Below, one piece after another: positions 1 to 6,408 of a stretch of 8,588 nucleotides of DNA (its first letter is position 1; each line of letters begins with the position of its first letter). The position numbers were made by a program, and so were the translations under genes. The stretch is from an uncultured Verrucomicrobiota bacterium (GTDB lineage: Bacteria; Verrucomicrobiota; Kiritimatiellia; RFP12; UBA1067). The stretch lies in contig CALZAJ010000061.1 of NCBI GenBank assembly GCA_945613785.1, forward strand, positions 1-8,588, in the 5' to 3' direction. The notes beneath the pieces are model-generated. The model saw only the letters and a list, made by a program, of their open reading frames with translations, made no database searches and was not told where the DNA came from.

Positions 1-459
1 GACATCGTCCGCTGGAACGAGGACATCCGTCAGTACGTTGCGCAGGCTCTGGCTCCGGCGAGGCTCGAGTCGATCGAGGTCGATCCGGTCCTGCCCAACA
101 CGGTGCACGTCGTCGCGGCGGCCGATCAGTATTCGCTGGCGATCGGCAAGCGTGGTCAGAACGTCCGCCTGACGACGAAGCTCACGGGCTGGCACGTCGA
201 GATTCGCAAGTCGATGGCGACGGCGAGCTTTGAGGACCAGAAGGCGGAGGCGATCCGCGTCCTCGCCGACACGTTCAGTGTTTCCACGGCGGTGGCGACG
301 CAGATGGCCGATGCGGGCTATCTCACGATCGACGGCATCGCCGATGAGGATGAGGCGAGCTTCATCGCCGCCACGGGGCTGGACGAAGTCACGGCGAAGG
401 GTGTTTACGCTGCGGCCAGGGCGGTCGCGGAACTCACGAGCGGGAGCGTTGCCGAGTAA
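1..459 (+). CDS. nusA: Transcription termination/antitermination factor NusA, C-terminal part (5' end outside window)
   Basis: The reading frame is open from the first base, so the gene begins upstream; 152 residues are visible. NusA binds RNA polymerase and nascent RNA and modulates pausing, termination and antitermination. Visible residues 1-20 (DIVRWNEDIRQYVAQALAPA) match the linker NusA has between its two KH domains. KH2 follows at about 25-70, with the RNA-binding loop AIGKRGQN at 47-54 and the typical LTGWHVEI at 61-68. Residues about 90-142 form a helix-hairpin-helix-like module (GYLTIDGIADED, then ATGLDEVTA). Only one such module is seen, so the protein appears to end without the second acidic repeat of E. 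coli NusA. The gene stops with TAA 14 bases before infB, in the standard nusA-infB order. A GTG at 103 is internal to the KH2 region and is not a real start. Confidence 0.95.
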   Translation, partial: DIVRWNEDIRQYVAQALAPARLESIEVDPVLPNTVHVVAAADQYSLAIGKRGQNVRLTTKLTGWHVEIRKSMATASFEDQKAEAIRVLADTFSVSTAVATQMADAGYLTIDGIADEDEASFIAATGLDEVTAKGVYAAARAVAELTSGSVAE

Positions 460-473
460 GGGGCTGATTTGAC

Positions 474-3020
474 ATGAGAGTATACGAACTAGCAAAAGAG
501 GCCGGCGTAACGAGCGCGGACGTCCTTCGGGCGGCCGAGAGCTGTGGCGTCGAGGTGACGAGTGCCATCAGCTCCGTGGACGGTGACGAAATCGCATCGT
601 TGAAGGAGGCCGTGGCCAAGTTGGACCGTGCCGATGCCGCGGCACTGCGCGCGGCGAAGAGCGCCAAGGTCGCCGAACTGCGCCGTGAGCGTCTGGCGTC
701 CGAGAAGGCGGCTTTGGATCGTCATCTGGAAATCGCGAAGGCGGCTCATGAAGGCAAGCCCGTGAAGCTCGATGCGGTGAAGCCCGCCGCGGTTCCTGCG
801 CCCGTCAAGAAGGTCGAAGAGCCCAAGCCGGCGCCGGCTCCTGCCGCGCCCGTCAAGTTGGGCCCGATTTCGATCAATCCCAACAAGCCGACGGTCGCTC
901 CCGCCGCGCCGAAGATCTCCATTGCCGCTGCGCCGCAGAAGCCGGTGATCCGCATGGCTCCCGGCGTCAAGCCGAAGGTGTCGGTCGCTCCGCAGCCGAT
1001 CAAGGTCGGCCTTTCCGCCGCTGGCTTCAAGCCGTTGCAGCCGTCCGCTCCCGCGCCGACGATCAAGATCACGGTCGCCGCGCCGCCCAAGGTCCGTCCC
1101 CCGAAGGTCGTTGACTACGATGACGAGGACGGTTCCCGGAAGGGCAAGAAGGGCAAGGACGCGATGCGTGCGTTCGAGAAGCGCATGCCCACGGGCGGCA
1201 CTCCGACCCCGACGAGCCGCATTTCCGTCAACGAGGACTCCAAGGAGATTTCGATCCGTGGCGCTGTCGTCGTCAAGGACCTCGCGGCGAAGCTGAACAT
1301 CAAGCCGAATCGTCTGATCGCCGATCTCATGGGTCTGAAGATCCTCGCGTCGATCAACCAGCGCGTTGAACCAGACATCGCGACGAAGGTCGCCGAAAAG
1401 TACGGCTTCAAGGTCACGGTCGAGCATGCCCGCAACAAGGACGCCGCGAAGCCCGTTCTCAAGGCGATCGACGCGGATGACCTGATTCCGGAAGATGCGC
1501 CCGAGACGCTCAAGCCGCGCGCGCCGGTCGTGACCTTCCTCGGTCACGTCGACCACGGCAAGACGACGCTCATGGACTGGATCCGCAAGGAGCATGTCGC
1601 CGCGGGCGAAGCGGGCGGCATCACCCAGCAGATCTCCGCCTACCAGGTCGAGATCGCGGGCAAGCCGATCACCTTCCTCGATACCCCCGGTCACGCCGCG
1701 TTCAGCGCGATGCGTGCGCGCGGCGCGCAGATTACGGACATCGCGGTCCTGATCATTGCGGCCGACGACGGTATCATGCCGCAGACCGAGGAGTGCATCA
1801 AGGTCGCCCGCCAGACGGGTGTCCAGATCATGGTCGCGATGACCAAGTGTGACAAGCCCACGGCGAACGTCGACAAGGTCAAGCAGCAGCTTCAGAAGCG
1901 CGGTCTGACCCCGGAAGACTGGGGTGGCGACATCATTTGCTGCCCGGTTTCGGGCGTGACCGGCGAAGGCGTCGATTCTCTTCTCGAGAACATCCTCGTC
2001 CAGGCCGAAGTCCTCGAGCTCATGGCCAATCCGAACCGCCGTGCGAACGGCTACGTCATCGAGTCCGAGCTCCAGCAGGGCCTGGGTCCGTGCGCGACCC
2101 TCCTCGTGACAGGCGGCACGCTCAAGGTCGGCGACGCGATTCTCATCGGCGAGCACTTCGGCAAGGTCCGCGCGCTCATCGACGATCACGGCCGCCGCAT
2201 CAAGGAAGCGCCGCCGGCGACGCCGGTCAAGTGCACGGGTCTCTCGGGTGTTCCCGAGGCTGGTGCCGAGTTCCGTGTCATGTTGGACGAGAAGCGCGCC
2301 CGCACCCTCGCGGAGCAGACCGCCCAGGAGCGCAAGGAGCAGGAGCTCTCGAACTCCAAGGCCGCGACGCTCGATGCCCTCATGTCCCGTATGGCGGCCG
2401 AAGGCAAGCGCGAACTCAACGTCGTCGTCAAGTCCGAGAACCAGGGCACGCTCGAAGCGGTCGTCCAGGCCCTTCAGGAGATCAAGTCCGAGAAGGTCGG
2501 CCTTAACATCATCGGCACTGGCACGGGCAACGTCTCGATGACCGACGTCAAGAGCGCGGCCGCCGGCAAGGCGATTGTCGTGGGCTTCGACATTGGTATC
2601 GATTCGGGCGTGCAACAGCAGGCCCGGCACGACGGGGTGCGGATCAATTCCTTCCGCATCATCTACGAGCTCATCGATCACGTCAAGCAGTCCATGCTCG
2701 ACCTGCTCCCGCCCGAGTACAAGGAGGTCGTCCTCGGCCATGCCGAGATCAAGGCGATCTACGACATTGGCAAGCTCGGCAAGATCGCCGGCTCCCAGAT
2801 GCTCGACGGCAAGCTCGTCGCCAAGGAGAAGTACCGCATCCTCCGCAACAAGGCGCAGGTGTGGGACGGCAAGGTGCAGACGCTCCGTCACTTCAAGGAC
2901 GAGGTCAAGGAAGTCACGGGACAGCAGGAATGCGGCGTGTGCTTCGCGAACTTCGAGGGCTTCCAGGTTGGCGACGTCATCGAGTGCTATCAGATGGAAG
3001 AGCTTCCGAGAAGCCTGTAA
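474..3020 (+). CDS. infB: Translation initiation factor IF2 (variant G4/G5 motifs)
   Basis: This 848-residue GTPase places initiator fMet-tRNA on the 30S subunit and promotes 50S joining. Residues 1-45 are an IF2 N-terminal subdomain (MRVYELAKEAGVTSADVL). Residues about 95-250 are a Pro/Ala/Lys-rich low-complexity linker, and a second IF2_N-like module follows at about 258-315. The G domain shows G1 GHVDHGKT (357-364), G2 GGITQ (381-385) and G3 DTPGH (403-407). G4 is TKCD (457-460) instead of the usual NKID, and G5 is SGV (493-495) instead of SAK. Domain II, a helical linker with IF2 domain III (from about 647) and the fMet-tRNA-binding C-terminal domain (to about 845, ending GDVIECYQMEEL) follow, so the protein is full length. 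The ATG is preceded by TAAGGGG (457-463), a ribosome binding site with 10-base spacing that overlaps the nusA stop codon. The gene lies 3 bases before rbfA. Identity is very secure; the effect of the altered motifs is unknown. Confidence 0.98.
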   Translation: MRVYELAKEAGVTSADVLRAAESCGVEVTSAISSVDGDEIASLKEAVAKLDRADAAALRAAKSAKVAELRRERLASEKAALDRHLEIAKAAHEGKPVKLDAVKPAAVPAPVKKVEEPKPAPAPAAPVKLGPISINPNKPTVAPAAPKISIAAAPQKPVIRMAPGVKPKVSVAPQPIKVGLSAAGFKPLQPSAPAPTIKITVAAPPKVRPPKVVDYDDEDGSRKGKKGKDAMRAFEKRMPTGGTPTPTSRISVNEDSKEISIRGAVVVKDLAAKLNIKPNRLIADLMGLKILASINQRVEPDIATKVAEKYGFKVTVEHARNKDAAKPVLKAIDADDLIPEDAPETLKPRAPVVTFLGHVDHGKTTLMDWIRKEHVAAGEAGGITQQISAYQVEIAGKPITFLDTPGHAAFSAMRARGAQITDIAVLIIAADDGIMPQTEECIKVARQTGVQIMVAMTKCDKPTANVDKVKQQLQKRGLTPEDWGGDIICCPVSGVTGEGVDSLLENILVQAEVLELMANPNRRANGYVIESELQQGLGPCATLLVTGGTLKVGDAILIGEHFGKVRALIDDHGRRIKEAPPATPVKCTGLSGVPEAGAEFRVMLDEKRARTLAEQTAQERKEQELSNSKAATLDALMSRMAAEGKRELNVVVKSENQGTLEAVVQALQEIKSEKVGLNIIGTGTGNVSMTDVKSAAAGKAIVVGFDIGIDSGVQQQARHDGVRINSFRIIYELIDHVKQSMLDLLPPEYKEVVLGHAEIKAIYDIGKLGKIAGSQMLDGKLVAKEKYRILRNKAQVWDGKVQTLRHFKDEVKEVTGQQECGVCFANFEGFQVGDVIECYQMEELPRSL

Positions 3021-3023
3021 GCC

Positions 3024-3410
3024 ATGGGTGTCGACAGACTAGAACGGGTCAACAGCCTCCTCAAGCGAGTCATCGCCGAGGGGATGTTCCAGGTGATGCA
3101 GGGCGACTCCGTGTCGCCCGGCCTCTTCACTGTCATGAACGTTCACTGCGGCAAGGACTTGCGCGACGCCACGGTCAGCGTCTCCGTGTTCGGCGACGAC
3201 GACCTGAAGAAGACGGCGCTCCAGCACTTGAAGCATCATGCGCGTGATTTTCAGGCACTTATCAACCGTCAGGTGCGGCTGAAGTTCACCCCGCGCCTGA
3301 TGTTCAAGCTCGATCTCTCGCTCGAGAAGGGCGACGAGGTCCTGGCGATCCTGAATACGCTTCCTCCTGTGAAAGACGATGGCGAACCTGACTCAGCTCC
3401 GAATGCTTGA
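3024..3410 (+). CDS. rbfA: Ribosome-binding factor A
   Basis: This 128-residue single-domain KH-like protein binds the 30S subunit during late 16S rRNA maturation and cold adaptation. Family features seen are the N-terminal helix with RVNSLLKRVIAEG (8-20), the central strand pair around FTVMNVHCGKDLRDATVSVSV (35-55), and the C-terminal signature LKFTPRLMFKLDLSLEKGDEV (86-106), followed by a short acidic tail. Length is typical of the family. The gene begins 3 bases after the infB stop; the only upstream purine-rich stretch is GAGAAG at 3008-3013, 10 bases from the ATG, so translation is probably coupled to infB. Its last codons overlap the start of truB. The order infB-rbfA-truB is conserved in many bacteria and supports the call. 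Confidence 0.95.
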   Translation: MGVDRLERVNSLLKRVIAEGMFQVMQGDSVSPGLFTVMNVHCGKDLRDATVSVSVFGDDDLKKTALQHLKHHARDFQALINRQVRLKFTPRLMFKLDLSLEKGDEVLAILNTLPPVKDDGEPDSAPNA

Positions 3411-4107
3411 GGACCTCAACGGGTTCCTCCTGATTGACAAGCCCGCGGGCATTCCCTTCGCTTCCGTCGTCAAGACGGTGAAGCGCAAGTTCAATCTCGT
3501 CAAGGTCGGCCACGGCGGTTCGTTGGATGCGATGGCCACGGGGCTTCTCGTCCTCATCGTCGGCGATGCCAACAAGTTCGCCAACGACCTGATGGCGGCG
3601 GACCGTTCCTACGAAGGCACGATGAAGCTGGGGCTTGTGACGAACACGCACGACATCTACGGCGAGAAGACCGGCGGAGGCGCGGTGCCGTCCTCGGGCC
3701 TCGCCGAGAAGATTGCCGCCGTCCTGCCTGAATTCAAGGGAGACATCTTCCAGACCGAGAGCCGCTACTGCTCGATCCGCAAGGAAGGCAGTGCGGCCTA
3801 CGAGATCGCCGACACCGGCGACCACAAGCCGTTCATGGCGCACGTCTACCGGCTGAAGGTCGATCCGTCCGAAGGATCTCCCGACGCGCTCGCGTTCGAG
3901 ACCAAGGTCTCGAAGTCAGTCCTGGTGAAGACGCTTGTGAATGACTTCGGACGGATGCTTGGCTGCGGCGCCGCGCTGGCGACGATCCGTCGCACGCAGC
4001 TCGGCAAGTTCTCCGTGACGGATGCCATTCCCTACGACAAGTTGCTGACGACCGAGCTGGCCGATTTCTCCTCCTGTGTCCTGCCGGTCGCGAAGGCCTT
4101 CGCATGA
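3403..4107 (+). CDS. truB: tRNA pseudouridine(55) synthase TruB, divergent and short
   Basis: TruB converts uridine 55 of the tRNA T-loop to pseudouridine. From the ATG at 3403 the protein has 234 residues. Recognisable parts are NGFLLIDKPAG (6-16), the catalytic-loop motif GHGGSLDAMATG (36-47) with catalytic Asp42, a conserved Tyr70 (RSYEG), and MLGCGAALATIRRTQLG (185-201). Several usual motifs are altered. The family GHTG.LDPLATG is GHGGSLDAMATG; the P..YSA.K..G...Y..AR block is ESRYCSIRKEGSAAYEIAD; and the SKGTYIRT block is SKSVLVKT, with Lys176 where the family has the Arg that pairs with the catalytic Asp. There is no C-terminal PUA-type domain (E. coli TruB has about 314 residues). I chose 3403 because the conserved region starts there and the overlap with the rbfA stop is only 8 bases. 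An in-frame ATG at 3379 would add MANLTQLR. Neither start has a clear ribosome binding site. Activity is likely but not certain. Confidence 0.87.
   Translation: MLEDLNGFLLIDKPAGIPFASVVKTVKRKFNLVKVGHGGSLDAMATGLLVLIVGDANKFANDLMAADRSYEGTMKLGLVTNTHDIYGEKTGGGAVPSSGLAEKIAAVLPEFKGDIFQTESRYCSIRKEGSAAYEIADTGDHKPFMAHVYRLKVDPSEGSPDALAFETKVSKSVLVKTLVNDFGRMLGCGAALATIRRTQLGKFSVTDAIPYDKLLTTELADFSSCVLPVAKAFA
4092..4096 (+). promoter_or_regulatory. Ribosome binding site of ribF inside truB
   Basis: GAAGG lies 7 bases before the ribF ATG at 4104, inside the last codons of truB. It fixes the ribF start at the ATGA overlap and explains the unusually short N-terminus of RibF. Confidence 0.6.
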
Positions 4108-4973
4108 CGATCGCGGTCGGCTTCTTCGATGGCGTCCATCTCGGACACCAGGCGATCCTGAAGGGCGCCGACCTCGCCTTGACCTTCGAGAATCACCCGC
4201 TTTCCTTTCTCGCCCCCGAACGGGCGCCTCGCCTCATCATGTCCTGCGAGGACCGCGCAAAGGCGATTCGGTCCCTCGGCGTCAAGGTGACGGCGCTTGC
4301 CTTTGATGCCGATCTTGCCGGCTATTCGCCGGAACGGTTCCTCGCGTTCCTTCAGGATTTCGCGGCGGACCAGGGTTGGAATCGCATGGATCCCTTGACT
4401 GTCCGTTGCGGCGCCAACTGGCGCTTCGGACAGGGCGGCGTCGGCGATGCAGCCTGGCTGCGCGCCCATGGCGTCGACGTCACCGTTGTGCCGTATGCCG
4501 AATTCAAGGACGAACCGATTTCCTCCACGCGTATCCGTCGCGCGCTCGAAGCGGGTGAGATCGCCGACGCCCACGCGATGATGGGACGTCCCTACGCCAT
4601 CCGCGGCGAAATCATTCCAGGCAAGGGCCTTGGTCGTACGCTCGGATACCCGACGCTCAACGTCCGCCCTGACAGCCCCTCGTCACAGACGCCGCCCCAG
4701 CTTCCCCACGGCGTCTATGCCGTGGAAGCGGACGGCGTCCGCGCGGTGGCGAACTACGGTCTCGCCCCGACGATGGGTGCGCAGTCCTGGAAAGAGCCCA
4801 TCTGGGAACTGCACGTGCTGGGTTGCACGAATGTGCGCGTGGTCGAACGCGCGCATGAACGGACCCCGTTCGTGTTCGAGGTCCTTCGCTTCCTGCGGCC
4901 GGAACGAACCTTCGCCTCGATCGAGGAGCTGAAGATCCAGATCGCCAAGGACTGCGAGGAGGCCGTGCGGTGA
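4104..4973 (+). CDS. ribF: Bifunctional riboflavin kinase / FAD synthetase RibF
   Basis: RibF phosphorylates riboflavin to FMN and adenylates FMN to FAD in the cytoplasm. The protein has 289 residues. The N-terminal FMN adenylyltransferase domain shows the nucleotidyltransferase motif GFFDGVHLGH (6-15), TFENHP (27-32), GANWRFGQGGVGD (103-115) and ISSTRIR (139-145). The C-terminal flavokinase domain shows GKGLGRTLGYPTLNV (173-187), HGVYAV (202-207), ANYGLAPTM (216-224) and ELH (235-237), where Glu235 is the expected catalytic base. It ends with the family helix SIEELKIQIAKD (272-283). The start overlaps the truB stop as ATGA, with a good ribosome binding site, so the protein begins almost directly at the first motif and lacks the roughly 20-residue lead seen in E. 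coli RibF. The truB-ribF order is widely conserved. Confidence 0.95.
   Translation: MTIAVGFFDGVHLGHQAILKGADLALTFENHPLSFLAPERAPRLIMSCEDRAKAIRSLGVKVTALAFDADLAGYSPERFLAFLQDFAADQGWNRMDPLTVRCGANWRFGQGGVGDAAWLRAHGVDVTVVPYAEFKDEPISSTRIRRALEAGEIADAHAMMGRPYAIRGEIIPGKGLGRTLGYPTLNVRPDSPSSQTPPQLPHGVYAVEADGVRAVANYGLAPTMGAQSWKEPIWELHVLGCTNVRVVERAHERTPFVFEVLRFLRPERTFASIEELKIQIAKDCEEAVR
4956..4962 (+). promoter_or_regulatory. Strong ribosome binding site for the secreted hydrolase
   Basis: GAGGAGG sits 7 bases before the GTG at 4970, within the last codons of ribF. It is the best Shine-Dalgarno match in the window. It decides the GTG start, which also gives a correctly placed signal peptide. Confidence 0.75.
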
Positions 4974-6346
4974 AGGGACGATTCGCAGTTCTCGCGTGGC
5001 TTGCCGTCTTCTCTGTCGTGGGGCTTCGTGCCGATTTCGCACCTGAACGTTTCTCCGGGGGCCAGGCGGGTCGTCGCGCGGTCGACTGGTATCGTCATAC
5101 GGGCGACCCCGCGTGGGGCGACCCCGTGACGAATTACGTCGATCGCTTCTCGGTCGTGAAGCCAGTGGACGGCGATGCTGCCGGACGTCCCTTGCTCGTC
5201 GTGCTGCACGGGCGCGGCGCGGGCTGGCCCGGGAAGGGCGTCGACATGCAGACGCCGCTGGCGGATGACAAGGATCGCGTCTTCTCCTGTCCAGACGATT
5301 TCTATGTGCTGAACCTTGACGACATCCGCAGCTATCACGTCCTCTGGAACCGCACGCACGAACAGTACTGGTGGGGCGGATCGTCCTCCTACGGCGGACC
5401 CGAGGTGAAGGACGTCGCGCGTCTTCGCAAGGGCGAGACACCGTGCGAGAAGCGCGTGCTGGCGTCGGTCGAATGGACCATCAGCCGGTATGGCATCGAC
5501 CGCAACCGCGTCTACCTCTGCGGCAACTCGATGGGCGGTCAGGCCACCTATGCGATCGGACTTTCCCATGGCGACATCTTCGCTGCGGTGAATGCCAACG
5601 TGCCGGCGACCGTGTGGTTCGCCGCGGCGCGTCTCGGCTTCGTCGATGATGACGGTGCGGACATCCGGGATTGGAACGTTTCGGGGTTCGCGGAGCCGCC
5701 CGTGTGCGTCGAGTGGAGTGGCGTGGACGACATGTGGAGCCGCGAACGCGAGGTCATCATCCGCAACTTGCGCAAGCGCAAGTGGTCCCATCTGGTGCTG
5801 TGGGGCGATTACGGACACTGCGGGAGCGTGGCCGCGGCCCGCAAGAAAAACGACCTCGTCGAGAAGTTCGACTGGCTCGCGGTCCGTCGCAACGCGGCCT
5901 ACCCCGTCTTCACCGAGGCATCCTGCGACGACCGTTTGCCGTGGCCGTTCAAGACCTGGAAGCCGCACTACGGGAGGTTCAGCGGCTGGAAGGGAGATAT
6001 CGACCGCGCCGAGATGGAGATTGCCGAGGGAGCGAATCCGGTCGGACAGATCAACGGTTTCTTCCGATGGAAGAACCTGCAGGACGATGAGAGCGGCTTT
6101 GCCCTGGAACTCCGTATCGCGTCCGCCGAAGAACTCGGGACGGTCCACTTCATGCCGCCGTCCGCGGCCCTCGCCGATGTGACGGTCCGTCGCATCCAGC
6201 ATCCCGCCCTCGCACGGGCGAAACGCGTCGCGTGGACGTTCGGACCGCAGTCCGGCGTCGCCGAACGCGATGACCACGGAACGCTCACGATTCCGAATCT
6301 CGGACTTCAACAGTCGCCGAAGATGCTGAGGCTGAAGCCCCTCTGA
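4970..6346 (+). CDS. Secreted alpha/beta-hydrolase (esterase-like) with a C-terminal accessory region
   Basis: The protein has 458 residues from a GTG start that overlaps the ribF stop as GTGA. Residues 1-21 look like a signal peptide (MKGR, then AVLAWLAVFSVVGL, ending at RAD), so it is probably exported. Residues about 70-305 form an alpha/beta-hydrolase domain: strand LLVVLH followed by the oxyanion-type HGRG (80-83), nucleophile elbow GNSMG (185-189) with Ser187, probable acid Asp253 or Asp254 in WSGVDDMW, and probable catalytic His283 in GDYGHCG. The overall look is that of secreted PHB-depolymerase/feruloyl-esterase-like enzymes (prolyl-oligopeptidase superfamily), but I cannot name the substrate. 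Residues about 325-458 are rich in short strands (TVHFM, DVTVRRI, GTLTIP) and could be a beta-sandwich accessory domain. Coupling to ribF suggests shared transcription with the translation operon rather than a shared pathway. The general class is secure; the specific function is unknown. Confidence 0.8.
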   Translation: MKGRFAVLAWLAVFSVVGLRADFAPERFSGGQAGRRAVDWYRHTGDPAWGDPVTNYVDRFSVVKPVDGDAAGRPLLVVLHGRGAGWPGKGVDMQTPLADDKDRVFSCPDDFYVLNLDDIRSYHVLWNRTHEQYWWGGSSSYGGPEVKDVARLRKGETPCEKRVLASVEWTISRYGIDRNRVYLCGNSMGGQATYAIGLSHGDIFAAVNANVPATVWFAAARLGFVDDDGADIRDWNVSGFAEPPVCVEWSGVDDMWSREREVIIRNLRKRKWSHLVLWGDYGHCGSVAAARKKNDLVEKFDWLAVRRNAAYPVFTEASCDDRLPWPFKTWKPHYGRFSGWKGDIDRAEMEIAEGANPVGQINGFFRWKNLQDDESGFALELRIASAEELGTVHFMPPSAALADVTVRRIQHPALARAKRVAWTFGPQSGVAERDDHGTLTIPNLGLQQSPKMLRLKPL

Positions 6347-6389
6347 CCCATTACGCACGGCGAGGAAGATCCTTTCGGCAGTTCCCGCA

Positions 6390-6408
6390 ATTGTGGTATA
6401 CTTGCCGT
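6390..6408 (+). promoter_or_regulatory. Extended -10 promoter giving a probable leaderless mRNA for the mutase gene
   Basis: ATTGTGGTATACTT (6390-6403) contains an extended -10 element, TG-G-TATACT, with the hexamer at 6397-6402. No convincing -35 element lies 17 bases upstream (TTCGGC at 6374-6379). The ATG begins 7 bases after the end of the hexamer, where sigma-70-type polymerase normally starts transcription, so +1 probably coincides with the A of ATG. No Shine-Dalgarno sequence is present before that ATG. The same 14 bases recur before the gene at 8000. Confidence 0.65.

Noticed and set aside
469..485. TTGACA followed by TATAC at the infB start, resembling a promoter
   Set aside because: The spacing is only about 6 bases, far too short for a -35/-10 pair, and the site overlaps the first codons of infB.
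489..2891. An 800-codon open frame on the - strand opposite infB
   Set aside because: It mirrors infB in a GC-rich, strongly codon-biased gene, where stop codons are rare on the opposite strand. Its protein is Arg/Asp/Leu/Gly-rich with no recognisable domain, and infB is unmistakable.
5101..5126. Tandem repeat of GGGCGACCCCG in the hydrolase gene
   Set aside because: It encodes GDPAWGDPV in frame; two short copies in GC-rich coding DNA need no special explanation.
4754..6358. A 534-codon open frame on the - strand opposite ribF and the hydrolase
   Set aside because: It spans two well-supported genes on the + strand and has low-complexity shadow composition with no motif.
6391..6408. TTG start at 6391 for the mutase
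   Set aside because: The added residues WYTCR are encoded by the -10 promoter element, and the conserved family N-terminus begins just after ATG 6409.
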